Below are positions 30,638 through 40,178 of a stretch of 64,000 nt of DNA, piece after piece. The translations under genes and the position numbers were made by a program. The notes beneath the pieces were generated by a model. The model saw only the letters and a program-made list of their open reading frames with translations. It did no database searches and was not told where the DNA came from. Where the stretch lies: positions 62,001 through 126,000 of the forward strand of contig NW_015971542.1 of the NCBI RefSeq assembly GCF_000182565.1. The letters are read 5' to 3'. The stretch comes from Spizellomyces punctatus DAOM BR117 (Eukaryota; Chytridiomycota; Chytridiomycetes; Spizellomycetales; Spizellomycetaceae). Numbering within the stretch: position 1 is the first letter of the stretch; every line of letters starts with the position of its first letter.

Positions 30638-32425
30638 CTTAAGGAGGCTCACATGGAACACTGGGTGGATCTTCATGGTGCTGGGGAGCTCCAGGGTGTA
30701 ATTCTGAAATTCATCCTTGGCCTTGATTCTGTAAGGTCCAAGCCAGGGGTGAAGAAGTTTCTGGGCTGGCCTCTGGGCTTCTTCTTCTGGGGTGATACCT
30801 TCTCTAGATAGCCAAACTTTGGAGCCTAGGGGGTAGCTTGGGGCCTTGCTGAGAGACTTGTTGGCTTGCTGAACTTGTCTTTCTTGGGCCAGTATCATGT
30901 TATCCTTGGCTACTTGAAGCAGTTGCTGAATATACTGGTGGAAGTCTGTTGCTTCAAGATCATTGCTTTCTCCTGGTGGTGTTGCTGGGGTCCTGGGATG
31001 CTGGCCATTCTTCAAGTAGAATGGGGTAAAGCCTGTGGTTTCTGAGATACTGTTGTTGTAGGCAAACTCAGCAAAGGGGAGAAGATCTTCCCAATTCTTC
31101 ATGTTGTACTGCAGGAAAGCTCTGAGGTAAATCTTCAAAGTCTTGATGGTTCTCTCTGCCTGTCCATTGGTCTGCTGGTGCCTTGCAGTGGCTAGGAGGG
31201 TGTTGCAGCCTAAGAGTTGCATCAAGTTGGACCAGAATGAACTGGTGAACTTGGTGTCTATGTCTGATACAATCACTTCTGGGAGGCCATGGTGCTTGAA
31301 GATGTGCTTCAAGAAGAGCAGGGCCAGGTCCTTGGCTGAGGCTTTGGTGGTGGTAGGGATGAAGTGGCCTCTCTTTGACAATCTGTCAACAATGACAAAG
31401 ATGGCATTGTGATCAGAGGAAGTCATAGGTAGGTCAGGGATCAGGTCAATGGAGATCTGGCTCCATCTGGTCTTAGGTACTGGGAGGGGCTGCAGCAAGC
31501 CTGCTGGTGGTTGCTGACTAGGTTTGCTTCTCTGGCAGGAATCACAAGACTTGACATACTTCTTAATGTCCTTGTACATCCTTGGCCAGTAGTAATGCCT
31601 TGCTAGGGCATCATGGGTCTTGGTGATGCCAAAGTGTCCAGCATATTGAGTGTCAGGGGTTTCTTGGAGTAGGCTCAACCTTAGGTCTGGGTCACTAGGA
31701 ACAAAGATCCTGTCCTGGAAATAGAGTAACCCATCTTGATGGCTGAGGTACTTGAGCCTTTGTTGCTGGTCTTCTGGTCTCCTGGGGTCATCCAAAGCTT
31801 GGATGAGCTCTTGAAGTTCTGGGTCTTCTGTGGTACTGGTCTTCAATCTCTCTTGAAGGGTGCTGGTGGTGTGGGTCACAGCATTCAACTCTGCTGTCAC
31901 CAAGGCCTTGCACTTGATGCATCTTGGGGCCAGGTCTGGTCTTCTAGACAGGATGTCTGCCACTGTGTGGAGTCTTCCTGGGCCATAGCCAATCTCAAAG
32001 TCAAAAGATTGGAAATTCATGACCCATCTGGCTTGTCTTCTGGTCAAGAAGGGCTGGTTCTGTAGCCACTTGAGGGACTGGTGGTCTGAGATAACTTTGA
32101 AGGGGGTTCCTTCCAGGTAGGGCCTCCAAACTCTGAGGGCATCATGGATGGCTAACAGCTCTTGTTCTCTGGTGTCATATCTGGTCTCTGCTGGGGCCAT
32201 CTTCCTGGAGTGGTAGGCAACTGGTCTCATGCCTTTCCCATCATCCTGTCCAAGCCATGCACCAACTGCATAGCCTGAGGCATCAGGGAAGACAGTGGTA
32301 GGCAAGGCTGGGTCAAAGGGTCTGAGTACAGGGGCTTTGGTGACCATATCCTTCAGCTGCTGAAAAGCTTTCTCCTGAGGTTCAGACCAGGTCCAGGGCT
32401 TGTCATTTCTCAACAGGTCTGTCAA
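30578..32425 (-). CDS. Gypsy-D RNase H and integrase, intact 615-codon frame
   Basis: The frame begins in the RT connection region ('TDLLRNDKPWTWSEPQEKAF'). RNase H has 'TVFPDASGYAVGAWLGQDD' and 'ISDHQSLKWLQN'. The integrase zinc module ('HFGITKTHDALARHYYWPRM', 'CDSCQRSK') and catalytic D, D, E follow ('ISIDLIPDLP', 'VIVSDIDTKFTS', 'TNGQAERTIKTLK'). At 'HPVFHVSLLK' it passes straight into the LTR, so any chromodomain is missing. The frame is unbroken yet almost free of CpG. Confidence 0.85.
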   Translation of the reverse strand: MTDLLRNDKPWTWSEPQEKAFQQLKDMVTKAPVLRPFDPALPTTVFPDASGYAVGAWLGQDDGKGMRPVAYHSRKMAPAETRYDTREQELLAIHDALRVWRPYLEGTPFKVISDHQSLKWLQNQPFLTRRQARWVMNFQSFDFEIGYGPGRLHTVADILSRRPDLAPRCIKCKALVTAELNAVTHTTSTLQERLKTSTTEDPELQELIQALDDPRRPEDQQQRLKYLSHQDGLLYFQDRIFVPSDPDLRLSLLQETPDTQYAGHFGITKTHDALARHYYWPRMYKDIKKYVKSCDSCQRSKPSQQPPAGLLQPLPVPKTRWSQISIDLIPDLPMTSSDHNAIFVIVDRLSKRGHFIPTTTKASAKDLALLFLKHIFKHHGLPEVIVSDIDTKFTSSFWSNLMQLLGCNTLLATARHQQTNGQAERTIKTLKIYLRAFLQYNMKNWEDLLPFAEFAYNNSISETTGFTPFYLKNGQHPRTPATPPGESNDLEATDFHQYIQQLLQVAKDNMILAQERQVQQANKSLSKAPSYPLGSKVWLSREGITPEEEAQRPAQKLLHPWLGPYRIKAKDEFQNYTLELPSTMKIHPVFHVSLLKCDRILLSVLWLYWLDVVPN

Positions 32426-32459
32426 TGGTGCAGCTTGCTCTGCCAGGTCCTTCAGAAAG

Positions 32460-34307
32460 CTATGGGTTAGCTATCCAGTGCTGATGTCCGGGGTTGGAAA
32501 GGTACTGGCTAACTGATCCAACTGCTGCTGCTATGTCTGGTCTGGTGCCCAGCATTGCATAAATGAGACTTCCAGCAGCACTTCTGAAAGGAACCCCATT
32601 CATTTCTTGCTGTTCTGCCTCAGTTTGTGGTGACATGGCCTTGGTGAGCTTCTGGCCATTCTCGAGTGGTGTGGCAACTGGTTTGCTGTTACTCATATTG
32701 AATTTCTTCAATGTTTGACCGAGGTACCGCTGTTGGGAGAGCCAGATTGACCTGTTGGCTCTGTCCCTGACCACTTGGATGCCGAGAAAATGCTCTAACT
32801 GGCCCATATCAGCCATCTTGAACCGCTTCTTGAGTTCTTCTTTGAGTTTTAACAACTCCTGGTCATCCTTTGATGCCAGAATAAGGTCATCCACATACAG
32901 GATAAGGTGGATGCCCATCTTCTTGTTGATGTACAGCCCGTGGTCTGATTCACACCTTTCAAAGCCAAGTTCTTTGAGTTGCCCATCAATGACTTTGTTC
33001 CAGGCTCTTGGAGCTTGCTTTAACCCATACAAACTCTTCTTTAGCTTGCAGACAAGTCCATTTGCCGTGGTGAAGCCTTCTGGTTGGTCCATGTAGATGT
33101 CCTCCTCAATGGTCCCATTCAAGAATGCTGTCTTGACATCCATTTGGTGAATCTCCATGTCCTTCATGGCTGCTAGTGTCAGGACTGTCCTGATGGTTGC
33201 AAACTTGACTACTGGGGCAAATGTCTCCTTGTAGTCCAGTCCTTCAACTTGGGAGTATCCTTTGGCTACCAGTCTGGCCTTGTAGCGCTCTACAGAGCCA
33301 TCTGACTTGAGTTTCAGCTTGAAAACCCACTTGCAGCCAACTGTGGATCTTCCTGGTGGTAGTTTCACTAAGTCCCATGTCTGATTCTCCATCAGAGAGT
33401 CATATTCTGCTTTGACAGCCGCCTCCCACTGTTTGGCATCATGTCTGGTCCTAGCTTCAGCCAGAGTGCTGGGTTCTTCCTGTGGAACTTCCCCAATGGT
33501 GAAGGCAAAAGCCAAATTTGACTGAGTTGGCTTTGCAATCCACCACTCTCCCGGTGGTTTGTGAAATCTGGCACTCTTCCTGCTGAGTTCTGGCACTTCC
33601 TCAGCATCCTGGAAGTCGTCCCCATCATCTTCTGATGCTGAAGAGTTGTCTGGAGTGATGCTAGATGGTCTCTGAGTCTCTTGAACCATCCCTAGTTCTT
33701 CTTGGTCATCCAAGAACGAAGGCTCCCCTCCCAGAGGCATCTGTAGCTCTTGGTCTTGCTGTGGTACACTCTGCAGTCGCTGCTGAGTGCTCCACATCAC
33801 GTTTTCATCAAAGATGATGTCCCTTGACATGACAACTTGGTTCATTTCAGGTACCCACAATCTGTAGGCCTTACTCTGAGTGCTGTAGCCGACCATGACT
33901 GCCTTCTTGGCCTTCTCATCAAGTTTTGACCGCTTTTCCTTTGGAATATGAGTGTAGGCCATGCAGCCAAACACTCTGAGGTGCTGGAGATCTGGTTTAC
34001 CGCCTGTAAACTCTTGAAATGGTGTTGATTGGTTGCTGAGTGCTGCAGTGGGGCTCCTGTTCCTGAGATAGACCGCTGTCATGATTGCCTCACCCCAGAA
34101 CTTGTAGCTGAGTCCACTGTGGTGCAGCATGCACCTTCCCATTTCCACCAGCATCCTGTTCATCCTCTCAGCAACACCATTCTGCTCTGGTGTGTAGGGG
34201 GTGCTGAATTGCTGCTGAATTCCCTTCTGTTTGCAGAATTTCTTGAATTCTTCGCCCACATACTCTCCCCCATTGTCTGATCTGAGAGTTTTGATCTTCT
34301 GCCCCAT
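32460..34307 (-). CDS. Copia-C integrase core, RT and part of RNase H, 615-codon frame
   Basis: Copia Pol with integrase core ('LRSDNGGEYVGEEFKKFC', 'EQNGVAERMNRMLVEMGR'), an acidic linker, then RT: 'MDVKTAFLNGTIEEDIYMDQ', 'ILYVDDLILASKDDQELL' and 'GTRPDIAAAVGSVSQYL'. The frame ends where Gypsy-D begins. No chromodomain is seen in the linker, unlike Copia-A. Upstream it is joined to Gag by a deletion that removes the integrase N-terminus and shifts frame, so no full polyprotein is made. Confidence 0.85.
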   Translation of the reverse strand: MGQKIKTLRSDNGGEYVGEEFKKFCKQKGIQQQFSTPYTPEQNGVAERMNRMLVEMGRCMLHHSGLSYKFWGEAIMTAVYLRNRSPTAALSNQSTPFQEFTGGKPDLQHLRVFGCMAYTHIPKEKRSKLDEKAKKAVMVGYSTQSKAYRLWVPEMNQVVMSRDIIFDENVMWSTQQRLQSVPQQDQELQMPLGGEPSFLDDQEELGMVQETQRPSSITPDNSSASEDDGDDFQDAEEVPELSRKSARFHKPPGEWWIAKPTQSNLAFAFTIGEVPQEEPSTLAEARTRHDAKQWEAAVKAEYDSLMENQTWDLVKLPPGRSTVGCKWVFKLKLKSDGSVERYKARLVAKGYSQVEGLDYKETFAPVVKFATIRTVLTLAAMKDMEIHQMDVKTAFLNGTIEEDIYMDQPEGFTTANGLVCKLKKSLYGLKQAPRAWNKVIDGQLKELGFERCESDHGLYINKKMGIHLILYVDDLILASKDDQELLKLKEELKKRFKMADMGQLEHFLGIQVVRDRANRSIWLSQQRYLGQTLKKFNMSNSKPVATPLENGQKLTKAMSPQTEAEQQEMNGVPFRSAAGSLIYAMLGTRPDIAAAVGSVSQYLSNPGHQHWIANP

Positions 34308-35259
34308 GAAGTGTTCTGTTGTCCGCCAGATGGACTTGAATTGGTGACATCTCCATGTAATTGGTCATCCAATCCTTCCTGTGTGACATGTGCTGTGAAG
34401 CACCTGAGTCCACAATCCACCAGACTGCTCCCTGAGAAGTTTTGGTGTCATCTCCTGACTGAGCAAAGAATAGGAACTCATTCTGAGTTGCCTGACTGGT
34501 GCTGGCTTGATTGGCTTGTTGTTTGGTGTCCGCCAGAAACTTCCTGCAGTCCTTCTTGAAGTGACCCTTCTTGTTGCAATAGAAGCACTTCCCTGCTATC
34601 TTCTTGGTCCCACCATGCTTGCCAACCTTCTGCCCACCATCCCTGCTGAAAAAGGCCTTCCCTTTGCTATCTCCTTCACCCCCAGCTTCCTTCCTGCGTG
34701 TTTCTTCATGCAAAAGCCGTGATGTGAGGAATTCCAGTGTCAGAGAATCACTCCTGGCCTCCAAAGACACCACCAGCTGTTCATAACTCTCTGGTAGGCT
34801 GTAGAGTAGGGTGATGACTTGGTCTTCTTCACTGACTGGCGCCCCAATGGCCTCCAACTGCTGAGCCATTGTCCTGACCGTGTTTATATGTCCCAACATG
34901 CCCCCAGTGCCGTCTTCCATCTTCAGAGTGAGAAATTTCCTCCTTAGATAGAGCCTACTGGCAATTCCTTTCCTTTGGTGGATGTCACTGAGCTTTAACC
35001 AGGCCTCTTTTGCAGTTACAGCGGTCTGTACATGCATGACTTGGGCATCACTCAGTGACAGAGCAATTACAGCCATTGCCCGCTCATCCTCTCTCCTCCA
35101 ATCCTTCTCAGAGGTTCCCTCCATGCTCTGATCACCCTCAATCACACCCCACAGCCCCTTTTCCTTCAGCAACATCATCATTTTGAACTTCCAGAGGTGG
35201 TAGTTCATGCTGTTGAACTTTTCCATTGTGAGTTTGGTGTCCAAGTCCGTGTTTGACAT
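34168..35259 (-). CDS. Copia-C Gag-protease frame, truncated
   Basis: ATG at 35259. It is about 95% identical to Copia-B Gag by eye over about 300 residues, including the knuckle 'CFYCNKKGHFKKDC' and protease 'WIVDSGASQHMSHR'. After 'VHLADNRT' (about 34320) it leaves the family sequence because of the deletion and reads about 45 unrelated residues in the wrong frame of integrase. Confidence 0.82.
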   Translation of the reverse strand: MSNTDLDTKLTMEKFNSMNYHLWKFKMMMLLKEKGLWGVIEGDQSMEGTSEKDWRREDERAMAVIALSLSDAQVMHVQTAVTAKEAWLKLSDIHQRKGIASRLYLRRKFLTLKMEDGTGGMLGHINTVRTMAQQLEAIGAPVSEEDQVITLLYSLPESYEQLVVSLEARSDSLTLEFLTSRLLHEETRRKEAGGEGDSKGKAFFSRDGGQKVGKHGGTKKIAGKCFYCNKKGHFKKDCRKFLADTKQQANQASTSQATQNEFLFFAQSGDDTKTSQGAVWWIVDSGASQHMSHRKDWMTNYMEMSPIQVHLADNRTLHGAEDQNSQIRQWGRVCGRRIQEILQTEGNSAAIQHPLHTRAEWCC

Positions 35260-35439
35260 GTCTGAGCTGATTTGGTGAGTGGATTTGCTGTTGGGGAAGA
35301 GGTGAAATCATCCTGGTGTGGTAGGTGGTCCAAATATCAGGTTGGGAAGAGGATAGGTCCATCAGGAAGATGGTGTGGCCATCACAAAAGAGATTTGAAG
35401 CAGGAAAAATATCAGTGATAGCTATCAGGGCTCATAACC

Positions 35440-35951
35440 TATTGAACTTAGCACTTGGAACACTGATTTCCTGTGTAGAAATCACTTCTGAAAGGCCTAG
35501 TAATGCCTGTGGCCGCTAGTAAGACTTCTGGGTGCAGTAACTTGTGGGATAACACGCTTGTATTAATCCAGAGATGTTCAAAAGCCCCCTTTATATAACC
35601 CAGTACATTCTCCAGCCTCCCTCCACCTTTGTTTACTGTTTACATGCTTCAGCCCACTTGTTTACATGCTCAGCCATGCTCAGCAGTGCTCAGCAGCTTC
35701 AGCCATGCCTTGGCAAACATTACCTGATGGTCTGGATCATCACAAACCTTCCAGACCTTCTAAGAGTGCTTACATGATGATTTACCCCTTTAAATCATTC
35801 CCACATGCGTCTGTGATCATTCTGATTACTCTAAGTCCAATTCCCCACGTTGTAACTTAGCCAGATCAGATGTGAACTGTCTAATGACATTTCAGCATGA
35901 TCTCACATGATTTATAGATCATACAGCGTGGTTTAAGCCTGAATCTCAACA
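35440..35951 (-). repeat. Copia-C LTR (5' in element orientation)
   Basis: 512 bp, homologous to the Copia-B LTRs with one fewer CTCAGCAGTG unit and several substitutions. It begins TATTGAACTTAGC and ends TCTCAACA. Confidence 0.87.
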
Positions 35952-36392
35952 CTGCTGCTGCTATGTCTGGTCTGGTGCCCAGCACTTCATAGGTGACACT
36001 TCCAACAGCACTTCTGAAATGGACCCCATTCATTTCTTGCTGTTCTGCCTCAGTTTGTGGTGACATCGCCTTGGTGAGCTTCTGGCTGTTCTCTTGTGGT
36101 GTGGCAACTGGTTTGCTGTTGCTCATATTGAACTTTTTCAATGTTTGACTGAGGTACCACTGTTGTGAGAGCCAGATTGACCTATTGACTCTGTCCCTGA
36201 CCACTTGAATGCTGAGAAAATGCTCTAACTGGCCCATATCAGCCATCTGGAACTGCTTCTTGAGTTCTTCTTTGAGTTTTAACAACTCCTGGTCATCCTT
36301 TGAGGCCAGAATAAGGTCGTCCACATACAGGATAAGGTGGATACCCATCTTCTTGTTGATGTACAGCCCGTGGTCTGATTCACACCTCTCTG
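35952..36392 (-). pseudogene. RT fragment of a Copia-C-like element
   Basis: The minus strand encodes 'GIHLILYVDDLILASKDD' and downstream RT to 'GTRPDIAAAV', collinear with Copia-C RT but diverged. It lacks both ends. The Copia-C LTR begins exactly at its edge, consistent with Copia-C having inserted into an older relative. Confidence 0.78.
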
Positions 36393-36436
36393 TTGAAAAT
36401 CAAGCTTGAAATCCTGGTGCTGTTCACACCAGTGAA

Positions 36437-36458
36437 TTAGGGTTAGGGTTAGGGTTAG
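36437..36458. repeat. Interstitial telomere-like tract, TTAGGG x3.7
   Basis: Perfect TTAGGG units followed by TTAG. It lies about 45 bp outside the last copia fragment. Confidence 0.8.
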
Positions 36459-36589
36459 AACAGCGGGGACATTTGGGACAACTGGAAAGACTGGAACTTG
36501 GTAGCTTACTAAAGTTGTAGATATTGGTAAGCAGATTACCAAGAGTTGTGGATATATTAGTAAGGAATTGTTTCAGGGTAGTCATCAGG

Positions 36590-36800
36590 AGAAGTGGATC
36601 AGGTCCTGAGGTCAGTGTCCTGAAACAGGGGTTGGACTGGGTCCTAGATCAGGGAACCAGGCCAGGGAACTAGGATCAGGTAACTGGATCAGAGAACTAG
36701 GATCAGGAACTAGATCAGAGAACTAGGATCAGGAACCAAGATCAGGTATCCATATCGGGGATCTGGATGTGGGAACCAGTGAAGGGAACTGAACTGGTCT
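36590..36800. repeat. Degenerate minisatellite, GATCAGGGAACTAG-type
   Basis: A succession of 12-20 bp units such as GATCAGAGAACTAG and GATCAGGAACCAAG. No coding potential. Confidence 0.6.
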
Positions 36801-37110
36801 CTAGGTCAGGGAACTGTAGTTAGGGGCACCATTATGAAGTAAAATAGTTACAAAAGAAGTATGTATCAGTGCCCCCACAATGAGAATGAAGTGTTAGTGC
36901 AAAATCACCCAACACCCCATAGTTAGCACCTTGCTTGCCCAGTTTATTCCTGGCATCAGAACTCTTTTTTTGTTGTTTGAAGCAGTTTCCTAGCACAGTT
37001 TTCAATATAACCTGATAAGGAAGTGGACCCTGGAAACTATTTAAAAATGGTTTCTACATATCTGGAAAAAATGCTTTTATCAAAGAATATAGCATTTCTT
37101 ATCTGTGGAG
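36801..37110. other. Non-coding DNA right of the transposon cluster
   Basis: AT-rich, with no recognisable feature. Confidence 0.4.
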
Positions 37111-37880
37111 GCATTTCAGTCTGGCTGCATCATTGTGAGGACTTTGGAGCATGAAAGAAACATCATCATTCCTTCATAGTTTGGGCATGATAATATAATA
37201 TAATATAATATTATAGTAATATATTCTAGGTCTCGGTTATAATATAGTATAATCTATATATATAGTATACAATTAATTGTTAATTAATTGTCAGTACCTT
37301 TAGCTTAGTAAAGTTCAGTATAATGTCCACCCAAAAGAAAAAGTACCTTATATTTTAAGGTTTTTGAAGTTACTGTTATATTACTGTAATGGTTCTAGAT
37401 AGGTGGTGGCTCCAATCTCCTATAATTTGGCTTCTGGCCCAACTTAGATCACATAGCACACCTGGTGTGAAATGAGCATCAAGGGATGTGGTCCCGTGGC
37501 AAAGGTCACATGACGCTTCAGGGATGATCTGCTCTGCTTGCTACATTACTCTATGTTTAGTTCAGATCATCAACACTTTCAGGTCCAAGCTACGTTTATA
37601 GAGTTGCCTTTCTGGCCTAGAATAACTGCCGATCCAAGCAGCGGAATTTGACTTGCTACAAAAGATATAAAAAATTGCAAAGTGGCATTCATGATATTAT
37701 CTGATTCGAACATGGTGCTCCGTTGACTGGTGGCCATTGGTTCCATAATTCCTTGAAGTCAAATCTTGAGGTGACAGCTCGACAGACTTTTGGACTAGTT
37801 TAGCGCAACTCCTTCATCTTGTTGCATGTATGCAAGAGGGTAGGAGACAAGGAACATTCAGGGGGTTTCCGTACGTCAAT
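37111..37880. other. Contig end duplicated across gap 2 (probable assembly artefact)
   Basis: The 770 bases are repeated, apparently exactly, at 37981-38750. They contain an AT-rich tract (TATAATATAATATAATATTA near 37196) and no clear gene. Confidence 0.87.
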
Positions 37881-37980
37881 NNNNNNNNNNNNNNNNNNNN
37901 NNNNNNNNNNNNNNNNNNNNNNNNNNNNNNNNNNNNNNNNNNNNNNNNNNNNNNNNNNNNNNNNNNNNNNNNNNNNNNNN
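37881..37980. other. Assembly gap of 100 N
   Basis: Exactly 100 N, flanked by a 770-bp direct repeat, so probably a failed contig merge. Confidence 0.98.
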
Positions 37981-38668
37981 CATTTCAGTCTGGCTGCATC
38001 ATTGTGAGGACTTTGGAGCATGAAAGAAACATCATCATTCCTTCATAGTTTGGGCATGATAATATAATATAATATAATATTATAGTAATATATTCTAGGT
38101 CTCGGTTATAATATAGTATAATCTATATATATAGTATACAATTAATTGTTAATTAATTGTCAGTACCTTTAGCTTAGTAAAGTTCAGTATAATGTCCACC
38201 CAAAAGAAAAAGTACCTTATATTTTAAGGTTTTTGAAGTTACTGTTATATTACTGTAATGGTTCTAGATAGGTGGTGGCTCCAATCTCCTATAATTTGGC
38301 TTCTGGCCCAACTTAGATCACATAGCACACCTGGTGTGAAATGAGCATCAAGGGATGTGGTCCCGTGGCAAAGGTCACATGACGCTTCAGGGATGATCTG
38401 CTCTGCTTGCTACATTACTCTATGTTTAGTTCAGATCATCAACACTTTCAGGTCCAAGCTACGTTTATAGAGTTGCCTTTCTGGCCTAGAATAACTGCCG
38501 ATCCAAGCAGCGGAATTTGACTTGCTACAAAAGATATAAAAAATTGCAAAGTGGCATTCATGATATTATCTGATTCGAACATGGTGCTCCGTTGACTGGT
38601 GGCCATTGGTTCCATAATTCCTTGAAGTCAAATCTTGAGGTGACAGCTCGACAGACTTTTGGACTAGT

Positions 38669-38884
38669 TTAGCGCAACTCCTTCATCTTGTTGCATGTAT
38701 GCAAGAGGGTAGGAGACAAGGAACATTCAGGGGGTTTCCGTACGTCAATGTCGGAGGGCTCGTGCACGCCATCTTGGTTGGGGCAATGTTCAAGTGACCT
38801 GTGACAGTGCACCCGATAACAATCGGTACGGGCAGACATCATAGAGGTAATCATGTAGCGGAAAGATGTCCATATGCTATCCAT
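38669..38884 (-). other. Short open frame, doubtful
   Basis: 71 codons from ATG at 38884, cysteine- and histidine-containing, no recognised family. It could be a first exon of a minus-strand gene or chance. Confidence 0.15.
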
Positions 38885-39081
38885 AGACGGCCAGCCGCAT
38901 TTACAGTCTTAGAGCGGTAGTGGTGGTCATTTGCGCATTGGTCAAACGGAAAAACGCTGCGAAATCAAACTCAAAAACCGTGATCGGTGGATGATTGGAT
39001 AAGCTAGCGGACACGTGTGCCCCAATCCAGTTCCGAACGTTCTCATGAACGACATTCATTTTCCTCGAACCCCATCCAACC

Positions 39082-40047
39082 ATGGTAGATCTCTCCCCAG
39101 ACCTCTGGCTCCACATTCTCTCCTACCTCCCACTAAAAGCCCTCCCCCGCCTCCTAGTCCTCTCAAAATCCTTTTCCGAACTCTTCCACCCGTCGCTCTT
39201 TTACGCCCTTAAACGGTCCGGCTCACACATCAAAATCGTCTCCAGCGACACAACACTCTTGTTACGCCCTTTTGCATTTTCCATTGCTGATAATGTCATC
39301 TCCTTCATACCCGCACGTCAGTACCGCCTTCACTCGCCGATCAAGGTCGTCCTAGAGGGATGGGAAACGGACGGCGAGGAAAAGGAGACAGGAGGAGACG
39401 ATAGGGTGTTAGCTCTGGAAATGTTTCATGTGGCCTATCGAGAAGAATTGGAAAGAATTTATTATCTGGAGGGGGAAGAATGTGTGGGTGAAGTGGATAT
39501 GGTTGTGCTGTATGACAGGGATGAGGAAGGAGTCGTGGTGCGGGAAGTGCGTGTTACACCAGGATGGATTTACATGGGATTGGGTGGACGCAAAACCCAG
39601 GTGCAGAGATCCATTCATCCAAACAGGATGAAAGCGCTCGTGGAAGTAGCGCACCAGAAAGGGCTAACGTCCTTTAATGTCCGTGCCGAGCCCGTGTTAC
39701 GGTATCTCGTCTCTGGCATGTCCCTCTCCAAAGCCGTTAGTACACTTGTGGAAGGCAATGGTCTCTGGGACAGGCGCAGTAAACTCGAACAGGCTTGCAA
39801 GGGCCGCGGGATAGATGCGAGCATATTATGGAAATATGGCCTCGCCAAACGGTTCATGGCTAAAAAGACTCGACTAGATGAAGGGGAGTTGGAGGAGACA
39901 ATTCGGAAAATGGTTGCGGTTGAAAAGTCTTTTAATGTCATGTTCTCTAGGGAGGCGGATGGGGAGGTGGAAAGGAAGGAAAGCAGAAGTAGATGGTGGT
40001 GGCCGTTTCGTGCAGGACCACCGACATTTGGAGGCGGCAGTTCATAG
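39082..40047 (+). CDS. F-box domain protein
   Basis: Intronless, 321 residues, ATG at 39082. The N-terminal 40 residues match the F-box pattern ('LSPDLWLHILSYLPLKALPR', then 'LSKSFSELFHPSLF'), the Skp1-binding element of SCF ubiquitin ligases (family knowledge). The rest has no leucine-rich, WD or kelch repeats; it is a mixed region with acidic stretches and a basic, Trp-rich C-terminal tail ('RSRWWWPF'). The substrate cannot be inferred. It is the first normal gene to the right of the transposon cluster and lies convergent with the SCP2 gene. Confidence 0.7.
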   Translation: MVDLSPDLWLHILSYLPLKALPRLLVLSKSFSELFHPSLFYALKRSGSHIKIVSSDTTLLLRPFAFSIADNVISFIPARQYRLHSPIKVVLEGWETDGEEKETGGDDRVLALEMFHVAYREELERIYYLEGEECVGEVDMVVLYDRDEEGVVVREVRVTPGWIYMGLGGRKTQVQRSIHPNRMKALVEVAHQKGLTSFNVRAEPVLRYLVSGMSLSKAVSTLVEGNGLWDRRSKLEQACKGRGIDASILWKYGLAKRFMAKKTRLDEGELEETIRKMVAVEKSFNVMFSREADGEVERKESRSRWWWPFRAGPPTFGGGSS

Positions 40048-40178
40048 AGATCATTCTATTTTTGTAATCAAATATGACGTGCCTGTAGTCCAAGGCATCC
40101 ATTTGCTTTGGATACGACTACACAAAAGACTGATCCAGCGTAGATTATAAAATGCTTCATGTATTATGTATAAAGACT

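Larger units (their letters stand above)
30149..32460 (-). mobile_element. Gypsy-D: 5'-truncated Ty3/gypsy element
   Basis: It has a 3' LTR and an intact RT-end/RNase H/integrase frame, but Gag, protease and most of RT are absent. At about 32460 it joins Copia-C DNA in the same orientation inside coding sequence of both. No target duplication could be found for the right end. Confidence 0.78.
32461..35951 (-). mobile_element. Copia-C: defective Copia-B-family element
   Basis: It has one LTR (35440-35951), the tRNA-iMet primer-binding site (35426-35439), Gag-protease, then a deletion near 34310 joining to integrase core-RT, and truncation at 32460 against Gypsy-D. LTR and Gag closely resemble Copia-B, so this copy may show what the RT-bearing relative of Copia-B looked like. 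Confidence 0.82.

Noticed and set aside
36437-36458. A chromosome end
   Set aside because: Less than four repeats, with unique sequence and genes continuing for 27 kb beyond.
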